64,000 nt of DNA from Multifurca ochricompacta (Eukaryota; Basidiomycota; Agaricomycetes; Russulales; Russulaceae). Below, one piece after another: positions 16,717 to 31,671 of this stretch; the first letter of the stretch is position 1; each line of letters starts with the position of its first letter. Both the position numbers and the translations under genes were made by a program. The DNA lies in the NCBI GenBank assembly GCA_022496185.1, contig WTXG01000007.1, forward strand, positions 434,001 to 498,000, in the 5' to 3' direction. Under the pieces are notes generated by a model. That model saw only the letters and a list, made by a program, of their open reading frames with translations. It was not told the origin of the DNA and ran no database searches.

Positions 16717-17581
16717 GTGCAAAGGTATCAATCAAAGGATAGGATGGAATGAGCCATCGCCACACCGCTGCCACCGCTCGACCATTCCCTACAAGTGATT
16801 TGTCCGAGGTGTCACTACTAGATCAAAAACACACGGTTCGGAATAAACGTAGCACGACGTGTTGCGATAGACTCTAGAAAGTCTTCGCCACACATAACTA
16901 TGCAGAAGTTCCAGAAGACAAATCAAATCGAGGGTGCGTCAGGTATTTACAACACCTTGCCTAAATTTACGAGTTTGAGACCCTCAAAGCTGACGCATAC
17001 TACGCTAATCTGTTTAATGAGACCCGTCATGACACTTACTGATGTTACTGAGTTACTGAGACTGAGTAATGAAATGGAGTGTGAACACTTTGGAACGGAC
17101 TCTTGTCCAAACAACTATTTCATTCGACGTTCATTTTCCACACCTCGCAAAGAAAAATAGATGGGTATCCTGTCCTGGAGTTGGAGCCATTCACGGGTCG
17201 TTGTCACTTGAATACGTAATGACACATAAGTCGGGTGGTTAGAAGTTGGAGGGTCTCTGGTCTGATAGACAGGGATCTTTTGTAGTGCAGCCCATGATAT
17301 TGTCAGAAGGTATGTGAGACTGACTGAGAAAAGGGCCGGGAGGGAGAGCGATGCTGAAGCAACGCAGGGAAAAGCCCGAGGAGAGGCGAGTTGCGCTTGC
17401 CCAACGATGAATCAGTTGTATTATACATACACAAGTGAGGCTTGACGACGAGGGGTCAAACAATTGAGGGCAAAAAGCAGACCTTGGGAGAACAAGCTGT
17501 ATGACGGACAACGATACCACGACATAATTCAGCCGTCAAAGAACAGAGAAAAAATTAAGGCGCTGCTAGCAACAGGCACAC
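16717..17581. other. Intergenic region, nothing recognised
   Basis: It lies between the NUDCD1-like start and the Bud22 stop, both on the minus strand, so it holds the NUDCD1-like promoter and the Bud22 3' UTR. Open frames here (such as 16900-17160 on +) have no recognisable domain or supporting splice pattern. A small direct repeat of 'gttactgag' and 'actgag' words occurs at 17040-17070. Confidence 0.4.
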
Positions 17582-19155
17582 CTAATCTTCGAACTTGATT
17601 CTCTTCCCTTCTGAAGGGACAATTGTTGCACTCGTTCTCTCCTTCATGCGACGTTTGGCTACCCAGGAGGGGTGTAGTGGACGATCATCCATAGCCTTGG
17701 ACATCCGCTGGCGAGAAAGGTGCTTCATCGTGACATCCATGGTTTTATCCCCTCGAGCATACCGCCTGACCGAGACAGGAAGTCGTGATCGCTGGAGTGC
17801 ATGGGATCCCTGTGCATGCTCCTGGGACTTGTGCTGACCATGAGTTACACCGGATTCTTCCTGCTTCTGCAAATGCTTTGCTCTTTTCCCGTATTTCTTC
17901 TCCCATATACTAGACCAGGAGTGGGTGAAGACTCTCGAAACAAATATCCGTTACTCACGCCCTTCTCGCTCTTTGGCCTCTTCGGTTCTTGCGAACGCTG
18001 TCGGCTGCTCTTTCTTCTCCGTCACTCCAATCGGTGTCCGAACTACCAGGGATGAACCCGTTCGAAAGCGCAGGTAAGAAGATGGAATTAGCTAATAGGC
18101 TCCGTGAAGGACCATCTAACCTGCATGCGGTGGAGAATGACCTGCTCGGCCCGAAAACGAGGTAAATCTTAGTGATAGAGTAGATGATCTGGACAAAAAA
18201 AGGTGTACCATTCGTTAGGAGGTCATGGTCCTCGCTGGTATTGATATCAGGGGCACCCGAATTACCCAATTCCTGATCGCTGACACTAACGGATCTCGAT
18301 ACACTGGTTCCCCGTCGGCTTCCAGAACCCACGAAAGAATGCTGGGTGGTCCCCTCCGATAGGTCAAGGGTAGCTCGAGGCTCAGTTGCTGCCGGGATAT
18401 TGACTTTCGGCAGCTTATGAGGGCGACTGGGCCCTTCCTCAACGCCGTTTCCATTATCTTGCTTGAGCTCAAGAGCGACATATAGTGATGAGATGGCCGT
18501 GGTAACTCCCTCAGATAGCGGTTTGGAGCTGAGTAATCTTGTCTCTAGTTTGGCCAGTATACCCTCAGAGGCAGGTATAGTATCAGATGCTAAAACTTCC
18601 GAAATCGCCATCTGTACAGAGGGTTCACTCGATAAGAATTTGTCCTTCTTCAGCTTGTTCCTCAAAGCTAGTGTGCCGATCCGGTCGTGGTTTATTGTCT
18701 ATTTTCCTGTTAGTTGCATAAAAGTCGTAGTGCCACGACCATACCTTAAGCACGTCGAGCTCCTTGGAGAGCATTCCTTTGTCAGGGCTTTTCTTCCTTA
18801 AAGACACATTCCTGAATAATTACTCAGAGAATAAGACTCAAAGAAGAAACCATCAAACCCTGAAGATTTAAGTCTTTTCACTATCTTTCGAGTCTCAAAG
18901 GCCTTCGCTTTCTTTGCTGCTTTCTTGACCTCTTTCAAACAATGAAACTGTTGTAAAGTATCCGAACGCATGTAGTACAACAACGTTGTGCATGTACCCA
19001 CCAATTTCCCTAGTATCTTCTTAGCGTCACCACCCTGGAAGAAAGCCAGTTGAAGCACCGATAATAAGCGTGTTCAGAATGCGAATGCGTACGGCCGATG
19101 GTGAAGAATGCTTTCTCTTTATACCGCGACCGCGAGGATTTGTGGAGAAATGCAT
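17582..19155 (-). CDS. BUD22: Bud22/SRFBP1-family ribosome biogenesis protein
   Basis: Bud22 is a nucleolar factor needed for small-subunit rRNA processing; the name comes from a bud-site phenotype. Reading leftward, the start ATG at 19155 gives a basic leader (GRGIKRKHSSPSA), then after an intron FHCLKEVKKAAKKAKAFETRK near 18890-18950, the hallmark Bud22 helix. A Ser-rich middle follows (18200-18665). The C-terminal block RRAIWEKKYGKRAKH is created by splicing the intron at about 17904-17953 and is the second family hallmark. The protein ends HPSWVAKRR...GKRIKFED, also typical. Introns near 18940-19090, 18670-18790 and 18070-18190 are only roughly placed. It shares a 227 bp divergent promoter with the cofactor D gene. 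Confidence 0.85.
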
Positions 19156-19382
19156 GACTTCGAGGAGCAAGTCGCAAGTTGGCTATACGTGATGCAAGGG
19201 GGAAGCTTTATACCCCGACCCCGATACGTGTAAAGTCAATAGTGACGAAACTTGATCCCAGCAACGGCGTTGAGTGATATGTGTCAGTGTTGGGTCTTCG
19301 ATCACGGTGGCGGATATTTATGTCCGTCGTGTCACGTCTCCGTAAATAAAGCTCAAAACTCAAACTTGCACTCTTTGCATAG

Positions 19383-22300
19383 ATGGAATCGGATACCGAA
19401 TTCAGGATTCCGACAAGATTCGAGAAGTACGACGAATTTGTGGCTTTACAGAACGAGGCGCTCTCTCTAAATGCCAATTTCCAAGCATCAGAAGAAGAAT
19501 TGAGCAGACAAGTCAATCTCATGTGGAAGATATTCAATATTGTGCGCCTAAACATGACCACCCGTTCTCTTTCCGAGTTCATTGTTCAATTTCTAGTTCG
19601 CGGAATATCAAGAACAGTCGTATTTACTGGATCCTTTCTTGGAAGAGTTGGTAACGCCAGTAGTCAAGAGATTCAAGTCCTATGCCCAGGACCTTACCAG
19701 TGGTATCGTCAATTTAGAAGACATAGGGACTTTCAGTCCCAAGCTAGAATTGACGGCACCATTGACTCGTGTATCCCACTTGCTGTACCATTATCTCAAG
19801 TTTAGAGGCTATAAGACTATTAGTCAGTCATCCAGCACATATCCTTGAGCAGCATGCAGTGGACTTGACGGACGGGCAGTCAGATTGTTTCCTCACGAGA
19901 TCGCGGATCTTGCAGTATCTCTGGAATTGGCTCAGATTCTCGCCCGAGCCCCCAACTCCTCTCCTCTGTGGTCCGCCCAATATGTGGCTCTACTCTGGAT
20001 TTCCCTTATCTGCATGATACCTTTTGACCTCTCCCAGTTTGATGAAGTCGGAAAGGAAGGCCAGACGGCAATCACCATCGAAGCTATTGCCAAGCGAAGC
20101 TTGACTAACACGGGCAAAGCCCGAGAAAGTGCGGCTATCCTCCTCTCTCGCCTATACGTCAGGTATAAATACATTTCAAGTCCCCGAACAACATTCTCAA
20201 AGATGTTTAGGAGGGACGTACTGCCGCGCTTTCCAGCATTTTTGGATTGGGCGAAATCATGCGCCGGAGAACGGAATGACATTTTCGAGGTACATAGATT
20301 CCCGAGTTAGGGAGCTATTCACCATGTATATCTTTCAGTGCCTCGGTGTCTATCAAACGCTCTGCGAGTTTGTCAAGAATACTCCTTCGGACATTCTCCC
20401 GGTTCTGATCCCCGATCTCTTTGAGGCCGCGCGCTCACTGCAGCCCAATTCTACGCTCTATACCAACGCCTCAATTCGCAAGTTACGGATTAAGTTATTG
20501 TCCCGCACTGCGCTTCGCCTTCTGCCTGTCGTTCCGCGCGTGACCCTGCAGAGGGGTAAGTGTGTTCTAGTTTACGCAGCTTCGCAGCACTAGGTTCCTG
20601 ATGAAGCTGGGAAGGTCGTGTTTTGTATGCTACTGATAAGTTTGAACAATCCGAGAGCAACAATGAAGACAGTGCTGACGTCCCCGAGGAAATAGAGACC
20701 GTACTAGAAGAATTATTCCGAGCGCTGCAGGACAGAGTGAGTACTGGAGTTCCTACTTGATGGATTATTGATGCCTTGTATGGTGCAGGATACCATCGTG
20801 CGATGGTCTGCTGCCAAGGGCGTCGCTCGGATATCAGAGCGTCTCCCAGTAGAATTTACCCGTCAAGTTGTTGATACTGTGATCGGCCTGTTCTCCATCC
20901 ACTCCGTTGCAATCGCAAGCCTTTACGACATGCCAGCAATAGCAGAAAGCACCTGGCACGGGGCCTGCCTTTCATGTGCTGAGTTGCTTAGGAGAGGGCT
21001 GATTCCAAATGACCAGCTGATTGATGTTATCACCTGGATGACTAAAGTAATCTTTTTATTGCACTCAGTATCTCTCTGACCTTTCCCATAGGCTCTGTAT
21101 TTTGATATACGCAAGGGTGCACACTCCATCGGTTCCAACGTGCGCGACGCCGCTGCGTATGCGCTGTGGTCTCTGCCAAGGGCTTACGATGCCACAAGCA
21201 TCGTGCCTTTCGCGAAAGAACTTGCAATGAACTTAGTTGCCGTCTCCACGTACGATAGAGAGGTACACATCCGCCGTGCTGCTAGTGCGGCGTTTCAGGA
21301 ATATGTTGGGCGTACGGTTTGTGGAATGGACTACCCTAGGGCCACAGTTTATTTATAACATTTTTCAGGGCATCTTTCCTCATGGAATTGATGTTTTAGG
21401 AAAGATCGATTTTTTTGCCGTGGGAGTCCGAAGAAATGCTTTCCTGGTTGCAGCCCTCCAGGTTGCAGAGTAAGCCATAATCTGATTTTGAAGGCCGAGA
21501 TGCTTAGCCAAGGCTCGAAGAAACGAAGAGTATCGGCCGTTCTTGATTGATCATCTATTGACTATTACTGTTCGGCACTGGGATCCATCCATGCGACAAC
21601 TAGGGGCACAATCTGTTCGGAAATTATGCGAACTAGACCTCACTCGATTAGGCCCTCAATCTGTAGATCATGCGGTATGGCTTCTCGTCGTGATTAGAGT
21701 ATACTGCTTTAGCTTCTACATTAGCGTTTGCTGCTTAAAATGTCTGACGCTAGCGATGTCCACGGAGGTCTCTTGGTCCTCATTCACCTGTCGATTGCAT
21801 TCTCAGGCTCAAGCGAACTAGAAGGACTCAAACAACAGGTACGGTGTCACTTATTCATCGGATCAAGCTAGAGAATTTTGATCTTAGGCTTTCTCCTTCT
21901 TGGCCGATGTACCTATTGACGTGATTCGATCGCCTCGGAATGAGCTTGTCACCGCTGCCGCTTGTCAACTTATCGCTAACTCGATAACCCTCAAAGAAGT
22001 ATTACTGGGAGGACAATCTTCAGTGACTCATTGGCGAGCCATTATTGATCTTGGCTTAAAGCATCGTAAATCAACTGTTCAGGAAGCCGCCGCATCTGCG
22101 TTAGCAATGGTTAGCGGGCTCGTGGACTGCTCGACTGTCGTCCAAAGATACGCCGATACTCATTAAGTCTATGAAAAATCTGATCTTTACGTGAGCACGT
22201 TTATCAGAGACTTTAGATCGGGTTCGCCTACGATGCAGCAAAGTCTTGCACGTCTTCTGGGTCTGATGGAGTATAAGAGTCATTCACATGCACTTCCAGA

Positions 22301-23998
22301 GGCAATTGATTGCCTCGTTACATCGGTCATACCCTCGGTAATATTGCCAACATTCCTTGCATTTATTATTCAGGCCCTGACAACTGTCTCCAGTCGGAAT
22401 TGCGTATGCCTGACGTGGAAGCTCGTAGAAACTGTATCGTGTCCATTCAGCTTATCTTGACCGCTCTTGCACCTCATCCATCAGAGCGTATGCCATGCCG
22501 TATATGCACTCCAGGGTTGCACATGTCTGATTTTATTTATTTTTAAAGGATTTTCCATGGATCATATTATTCGGATGTACGGTGCCCTTATTAGCGGACT
22601 AGAAGATTACACTACCGATGAACGTGGCGACATCGGCTCGTGGGTCCGTATTGCCTCGATTCAAGGGTTGGCCACTGTCTCTTTTACATTTTTAACCCTC
22701 GCAAAATCGGACACCACGTATATCAAATACCTTCCGGCAAATCTGTACCAGAAAGCAATTGCGGGAATTCTGAAACAGGGAGTTGAGCGCTTGGACAACG
22801 TGAGGCAGCAGGCAGGGGAATGCATTCTACGTCTTCTGAAGTGCCCAATCCCCCCCGTGGTCGATTCAATCTCGTGGAAAATCCACGGAGAAAAGATATT
22901 GAAAGAATTGCTTTTGAGGTACCAACTGTCCTGTCCAGACCTTTCGCCGGGCATATTCATTTTTTACGCACTTCTTAGCGATGTGCCTGAACTGGAAGAC
23001 AACACAGTGGCTAGCCCCCACGGTTGGCAGGACAGTTCCTGGATATTCCCAAGAGCTATGCACTTTCTAGAAATCCCGGAATATCGGCAGGCAGTTCTTA
23101 CCGGTCTATTGATCAGTATTGGAAGCAAGACAGACAGCATTGTGAACGATTTTCATTCATTCATTCATTCATTCATGTTGATCACATGACAGCAACGTCA
23201 CGTTCGTATTAGCTTAATTACGTACGCCAAGAAACTCCCCGTGGTGGATGCCAACAGCGGTGGAGGTGGAAGCTACAGTTTACAAGCCCTTGTCGCGGAT
23301 CTGATCGCGGAGGCCAAGCGTAATTTGAACCTGAATAGCAAAGTAATCCCCGTCTTGCAGGCTCTCAATGTTTTGCTCGAGGAAGACGCATTGGAGAGTG
23401 TTTGCGATACCGAAGATGGGGTTAAAAGGTGAGACGCGCCACCTCTTAATCTATGTATAACGGTTTTGAGGCTTTTCAGTGTGCAAGCGCTGCTTTCAAT
23501 CGCGTCAGTGGGCGTGTCGAAGCTTAAAAGCGTCCATAGGATTCAAGAGTGCATGAGAACGTGCGTCACAATGCAGTATGCTCGTATGTTTGATTGTCCT
23601 TAGGAATCCTTCTTCAGCGTGGTCAATCTCTTAGCTATCCCTCGAGTCTCTGGCGCATGCATTCCTCGTCTAGTGGGTTTCCTTACCCACCAATATCCCA
23701 CGGTCAGATGTCTGCCATTGTTCTCTTGAAGACATGTACTTAATTAACCCAGATTCGGGCCGAAACCGCTCGATACCTTTATCTCTTCCTCCAGAGCAGG
23801 GATATAGGAAATGACACAGATGAAGTGGAAGAACTATTATTAGAGACGGCGTGGTGTGTGTTTATCACTAACACTGTGTTCCAGAGACCAAACTTCTATT
23901 TTGTCGACAGGTTTTCCAACGAGTCGGATATCCAAAAGAAAGCGACGATTCTCGTAGATATGCTTGGGAGAATTAAAGATGATCATGAGAGTGTGTAG
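19383..23998 (+). CDS. TBCD: Tubulin-folding cofactor D (TBCD/Cin1)
   Basis: Cofactor D binds beta-tubulin and, with cofactors C and E, completes alpha/beta heterodimer assembly in the cytosol. The gene spans 4.6 kb with many short introns and would encode roughly 1100-1200 residues, normal for the family. Recognisable blocks are NLMWKIFNI joined to FAEYQEQSYLLDPFLEELV (19500-19660), LALLWIS-type HEAT helices near 19890-20060, VRWSAAKGVARISERLP near 20797-20850, IAESTWHGACLSCAELLRRG near 20940-21000, and RKGAHSIGSNVRDAAAYALW near 21110-21170. The rest is repetitive helical HEAT/ARM sequence up to the stop at 23996-23998. The intron near 23140-23200 contains a CATT tandem repeat. The assignment rests on several long family-specific blocks. 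Confidence 0.95.
23150..23176 (+). repeat. CATT tetranucleotide repeat in an intron
   Basis: Six tandem CATT units lie inside what I read as an intron of the cofactor D gene (donor after 'agcatt', acceptor 'catgacag'). A purely exonic reading would hit a TGA directly after the repeat. Confidence 0.8.
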
Positions 23999-24002
23999 TA
24001 GC

Positions 24003-24038
24003 GAGGGCGAGGGCGAGGGCGAGGGCGAGGGCGAGGGT
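24003..24038 (+). repeat. GAGGGC hexanucleotide tandem repeat
   Basis: Six near-perfect GAGGGC units stand immediately after the cofactor D stop codon and about 130 bases before the V-ATPase start codon. The + strand is G-rich with regularly spaced GGG runs, so a G-quadruplex is conceivable. Confidence 0.9.
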
Positions 24039-24167
24039 TAAGCCAAGCCACGTGTCTCGTGGGAGCATTTCCAGATTAGCTTGGCTTGAATGAGGGAGGC
24101 TTGCAATTGTAAAACCCTGACAGAGACCCTTTATCATCGCGACTTCGGCACGGCAGATTGATGAACT

Positions 24168-26239
<2,072 letters not shown>

Positions 26240-27026
26240 TGGTGTGACGTGTACACATTTACGTTCGTGATTGTTGAGGAGAATGACCTGTAGGTCGCTC
26301 ATTCACATTTAGCGAGAGGTATTATGAACAATTCTGTAATTGCTCTGCTTTATTGAGCGTTGTAACTGTCTATGAGGGGGGAGTTTTGAGCGACTATTGG
26401 GCACACTTTGTCTGGCCACAGCCACGAGGATGCCTACCATGCTGTGGACGCTATTGCAAGGTTGTCAGTTTTGTCGATTGAAGGAAAGACAGGACACGAC
26501 CTCGAGATTAGGGAAGTTGATGGTGAAGGGAGGTGAGGGAAAGGTGTCAATCATGAAACGAGTCTATTATGAACTACACCCTTGACACGAAACACCGGAA
26601 CGGACCTGTGTTGGGATGAAGCGATCCGAGTGTTGTAGTGACATCACCATACAAGGGGAAGGTTGCCCTGCAAAGGTGAGACCTCGAGGTGTCGCATGTA
26701 TGGAAATGCCGACTGGTGGGACCTGTCGGACAGATTGAAACGGGACATAAGAATGTATATTTCGAGCGGCAAAAATTCCCACAATTCCCACAATTCTCAC
26801 TACGCCGAGATAAGAGAGAGACGCCCATCCAAAGAACCAAAGAAAGTTCAAGTTGAGTGAGGAAAACGAGGCAAGAGTTTCCGAAGCCAGAATAATGAAT
26901 GGGGACGAGAAGGCAGAACGGATATGATAATATGGCCCAGACGGAGACGACGGATGTTGACCCATTAGGAACCGGTCAGTCACAGAGACATGAACATGAC
27001 ATGACAGGTGGCAAGTGGCAGAGATA

Positions 27027-27063
27027 CGAAATACGAAATACGAAATACGAAATATGAAATATG
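27027..27063 (+). repeat. Short tandem repeat, AAATACG unit
   Basis: About five units of the 7-base word 'gaaatac', the last ones degenerating to 'gaaatat', lie in gene-free DNA. Confidence 0.85.
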
Positions 27064-28204
27064 AATGAAGAAATCGCTCGCTCACAAATCCGGAACCCAG
27101 AACCCGGAACACGTTACGACTTGCCGTATGTGGGTAGGTGTAGGTGGTGTGGGTGGTGTGGATGGTGTACGGTAGTTGTACGGTGGTCGGTGGTGTACGG
27201 TGGTGTACGGTGGTGTACGATACAATCAATACACATACAATACATGCGTGAGTGTGTGGGAGTGTGGGAGTGTGTGAGTGGACTATTGGGGCAATTGTCT
27301 CCCACAATTCCGGTCCACTCAATTATATTAAACCACCGGTCGGTCCGGTGAAGGTGAACAAAGCGCTCAACAAGGGGTTAGTTTAGTTAGCCTGGTCCCT
27401 GATAGTGGGACCATCGGTATAAGCAGGCGCGATCTATTGCAGGTGCAGGTGTGGGGGAGGCAGTAAGGATTTTGCCGAGTGGCGGTAGTGGCACCACAAC
27501 TTACCTCGCCAGCACGAAGCCTGGCACGAGAGTCAAGGAAGGTTGTAATGTTCTTAGATGTGAAAGTGGAACACTGACCATACCAAGACAAGAGAGATCC
27601 AGTGGGCTGGCTAGTGGAGACGAATGGGTCCAAGATGACTGATTGAGGGGAAGAAGGAAGAACAAAGAAGGTAGGGCAGAAAAGAAAGGACACGAGGGGG
27701 GGAGGAATAATAATAAGACACATTGCGAGCATATGAAACAAGGTCAAAAAGCACAAATAGAGGCTGGTGAGGATTTACGCTTAGACTTGTGGCCGGTTTA
27801 AAAATGAATAGATCGAATATCGAATAGATAATCTAGCCGCGTGGGTGAGTCAAAAAGAAAGGAGAGCAGGAAAGAGTGGACAGGAGTGAGGAGGGGGAGA
27901 GGAGAGTAGTAAAGAATCAAAATCAATAGTTTAGTCGATTGACACGGGTAGGGTTTCGCCTCGTGTTGCGAGTCCAAAAAGGGTGATTGCGTCCTTGCGC
28001 TTCGGTTCTGCTTTGCCTCATGTTTCGGGTGCCGGTGAGAGGCAAGGAGAAAAGGGATGAGGGTTATCCGGTTATCGGTATGTATGATACGATCAACCGT
28101 AGTTGGATATGCATATGGTTGGGTGTTGGAAGTAAGTAGTAGAGTGTATTAGTGTGTATTAGTAGAGTAGTATAATATAGTATAGTATAGTATGTACTAG
28201 TAGT

Positions 28205-28256
28205 GTAGCAGTAGCAGTAGCAGTAGCAGTAGCAGTAGCAGTAGCAGAGTAGCAGT
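28205..28256 (+). repeat. AGTAGC/AGC microsatellite
   Basis: A hexanucleotide 'gtagca' runs for about eight units, preceded by TATAG units at 28170-28190 and followed by degenerate copies to 28285. Confidence 0.9.
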
Positions 28257-28592
28257 AGAAACAGTAAGCAATAAGCAGTTAACAGTAAACTAGTGCCACT
28301 TAAGGCGTGGGTTTGGGTTGGATTGGATGTATGCGTATGGGAGGACGCGACGGGACGGGATTTACGTTCACGGATGGTTCAAGACAGATAAAAAATATGT
28401 TAAATTTTTAAATATATTATTATTATTATTTAATGTATATTTGCGCCGGGCGGGATCCATGTGTTTCACTTTCACTTCGAGTTATATACCCCCCCCTTCC
28501 CCTTCTCTGAGCTCACCCCCTCACCCCCAATTACCTTTTGGTGAGCCAAACGTACCCCTCCGTTTCTCTTCTCTTCCCTCCTCCCCTTTTTC

Positions 28593-31113
28593 ATGGACGA
28601 CATCGCTCACGAGTCTATTCCCCTTCATTCCCTCCCCCGCAAACGTAAAGCAGATACCGAGGATGCTTGCGATTCGTCAGATATCGTCTGCTCTCAACCA
28701 TCCCCCTCCATCCACGAACTTGCCCCCAACCCTTCAAAACTACCAGCACCTCTCTCGGTCCAAACAAATACCACTTCCCTTCATTGGCCTCCCGAGGATA
28801 CCACATCCACAACCAATTCCCCATTATCACCATCCTCATCATCATCCCCCTCCCCAACTTCTCCCCTTAAACCTGACAGTCCTTCTAGAACAAAGCGCCC
28901 TCGTATAGATGAGACTGGCCTTCTTCCCTCTCCAAAGTCGCGCAAAAAGTGTGAACCCAAACGTGTTCAGGACATCATCTCTGCGCTCGAGTCTCTCAAG
29001 GGGGACTGGCGGTGGATCACATACCCTTCCGGTGAAACCAGGCTTGCAGCCTCTTGGCCTCCCGATCTCAACAAGGATGCTCCCACTCCCAGTCTGGCTG
29101 AATTATGTCCGATGTCACCCACTTCTCCCGCGAGCGCTTTGTCATCTCCATCCCGCATCGTTATCCCCATAGATCCCTGCTCGCCTCACATCCCGGTTCG
29201 TAATCCTCCAATTAATAAGGACACCCTGAAGGAATTGGATCTTGAGGCTATATTGCGTAATCCCCAACTTCGTGCGTCTTTTTGCCATTTTCTGCCCTTC
29301 AAGACCTCCTCATCTCGTAGCACCCATCAGGACACGATTTTCTCTTTGATTCCGGTCTCCAATTCCGTGCTGCCGCCAGTCGACGGAAGCGGGAACAAGC
29401 AGACACTTATTGGAAAGCCGTATTAACTGAACTTGAGTCCGGTTGTACCTGCGTCACCTTTGATACACATGGCAAGCCGAGCGGCTGTGTGTGTGTTTGT
29501 AGGCGCTTGCCTATACCACCGGCAGATCCTATCATCGCCTGTCTCCCCCTCCGCCGGCGATTGACACTCCGGATGCCAAGTCGTATCACCTCATTACTTC
29601 ATGAACTTCTACTTGTCCTTCTGTCCATCATCAGTCCTCAGACCGCCTTAGTATCCACCTCTCCTCAAAGTGGAAGGATCAGTCTTCAACAGCGCCGGAA
29701 GCAGCAGCAAGAGCAGGCCCAAGCTCTGCGCTCCGTGCTGGACGTTGACTTGATCGAACAAGAGATGAGACATGGACTCTTTGATCCTTCGGGTGCGTTC
29801 GAGGTCATTGGCCAAATTTTGAAATCCCACTGTGCACCCATGCGCGATCAGGCCGTTGATGCTATGGTGCAGCTCGCAAAGACTTGCTCTCCTGGTGGCG
29901 GAGGCGGCAAGGCCGAAGCTGTTCGCGCCATCCGAGAATGCTTCGAGCTGCTCGAGCTTATGAAACTCGTACGAGCGTGTTTTGCTCGTTCCTCACCTCA
30001 TGTTTCTCACGTGTTGAACAGGATATCGCCAACCACCAAATGCAGACCTATCGGCCGCTCATCATCCACACGTCGCCTGGCTTTGAGTTGCGGACTTTCA
30101 AGGAACGCCCAAATTGCGGCCAAGCGCCCCTCAAGATCACTGAACAGTGGCTCACGTCCGCTCATCGGAGATTAACCGAGACTGAGTTCAAGCTTGCTCT
30201 CCCAGACCGGCCCCTCCCCTTTCAGACCCTCGGAAAACGATCAAGGGTCATTCTTTCCGTCATTGAGGGTTTGGTCGACTTGATCTTCAATCCTCCTTCG
30301 GCGGTGCCTTTGGCATCACCCATCGTCACCACTACATCACCCTCCCACCAAGCCGTCCCCAACATCGTCACGCAGCTTCCGGACTACCCTGAAACCCTCT
30401 TTCTTGACCACTCTCGCCTCATTCAATTAACGAAGGATGCGGCCGATGTGACATCTGTTTATCTTCTCCTCATGTTGTACCGTCAGTTACTCCTTTCTTC
30501 GTATCAAGATCCTGCAGTTCCGAGGAGGGAAATCAATCCCGAGGATGTGGATATGCAACTCATCAAAAAGGAAATTCTGGAGCTAGCCCCCCGAAATATT
30601 GGACGTTGCTTCCTTCGCATCCGCCCTTCATCTGATCCCCAGTCATCGCAGGCCGAAGCACGGGAGATGGAGAAGTGGAAGTCTGGGATGCGATCTGTCG
30701 TCTTGCAGATTGCATCGCGTGCATCGGAGGCCCGTTGTCGATCTTCAAATTTGATCGTTTCGTCTAACCCCTGTCTCCGAGCGCCGGAACCCCATCTTCT
30801 CAAGGTGGCAGAGAGCTGGTCGGAGAATAATTTCAAGCTGGAGTCATCACTGAGCGCGCTCATGCGTGATCGTTTACGTGACGCTGTCCTTGAAATTGTC
30901 GTTCAGACAGTACTGGTTCGGGGCAGTATTAGCCCGCTCGCACCACCCGTATCTGGATCCTCTCAGCAGGCTACTCGAAAACTTGCGACTGGGATGGAGC
31001 CCTTATCGCCGGAGATTCGTCAACTCAGCGAGCGATTGTCGAAACTGGCTGTGCTGCATTTGAACGTGTATCAGACTATGTACGAGCAGGACAATTTTTC
31101 AACGGAATGGTGA
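28593..31113 (+). CDS. SOK1: Tcp11/Sok1-family protein
   Basis: Sok1/Tcp11 proteins modulate cAMP-dependent growth signalling in fungi by a poorly known mechanism. ATG 28593 opens a Pro/Ser-rich N-terminal region with a KRKAD basic patch and TKRPRID. The Tcp11 domain starts after a short intron near 29320-29385 (ADTYWKAVLTELESGCTC, then PSGCVCVCRRLPIPPADP), with DVDLIEQEMRHGLFDPSGAF near 29745-29805 and, across intron 29969-30021, LELMKLDIANHQMQT. Helical sequence continues to the stop at 31111-31113. The apparent 63-base intron before RRKREQAD leaves the frame one base out, so either the intron is different or a base is missing near 29380. The long divergence from other domains makes the family call firm. 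Confidence 0.9.
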
Positions 31114-31671
31114 TTTCGATTCCCCACAACTTCTTCTAATTCTGCGTGCGTTACCCCCTCGGCTCCACACTCGTCGTAATCGCAGCCAAGCATATACCCC
31201 CCTCTTGTTTTGTTTCATGATTTCTAGCAACCACGGCGTGATAATTCGCCTTGTATGCTTCCGGCTGACTGTTTGCCAAAGTGACCGGACGATAGCACGA
31301 TAGCGCACCGCACCACAAGCGAGATGATATCAATCCGGAGACGGATTTACGACAGGTCTACTGAATTATATATCCCCCTCTGTATAACTTTTTTTTTTTT
31401 TTTTACTGGTTGAAAAAACGAACGAAAAGGTGAAAACAAACTAGATTTCTTTCATCAGTACATACAAAAAAAAAACAAAAATCGGATTTGTACTTTGTAT
31501 GTACCATGCATGGAAGGGGAAGGAGGAGGGGGAGAGGCAAAAATAATTAATTAATAATTAATAGACCAATGTCAAAAAATAAAATTAAGTGTGCTGACTC
31601 AGCTTTTCCTTCCTTACCAATCGTAATCTCTCTTTAACTTGTCCCCTCATCTCTATCTATCAACGACCCTC
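31114..31671. other. Intergenic region with poly-T and A/T-rich tracts
   Basis: It carries the Sok1 3' UTR and the next promoter. There is a T homopolymer at about 31388-31404, an A homopolymer near 31468-31477 and a TTAATTAATAATTAAT palindrome-like segment at 31547-31563. No exon is supported. Confidence 0.5.

Larger units (their letters stand above)
26240..28592. other. Long repeat-rich gene-free region
   Basis: This is the largest gap in the window. It contains AAATACG-type repeats (27027-27063), 'gtgtacggtg' repeats with GT/GGT character (27120-27215), 'gtgtgggagtgtg' words (27248-27285), TATAG and AGTAGC microsatellites (28140-28260), TATTAT (28408-28435) and CT-rich DNA before the Sok1-type start (28490-28592). 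No frame shows a recognisable domain. A minus-strand frame of about 250 codons at 26567-27322 is Thr/His/Tyr-rich repeat translation and starts with a non-ATG codon. A non-coding transcript cannot be excluded. Confidence 0.5.

Noticed and set aside
16900..17160. Plus-strand frame of 86 codons
   Set aside because: No domain, no neighbour support and no codon bias like the real genes.
27120..27215. GT/GGT-rich repeat as a possible telomere or centromere element
   Set aside because: The units are irregular and short, and lie inside a gene-rich chromosome region.
26567..27322. Minus-strand open frame of about 250 codons in the repeat-rich gap
   Set aside because: It begins with a non-ATG codon, follows the microsatellite phase and shows no domain or splice pattern.
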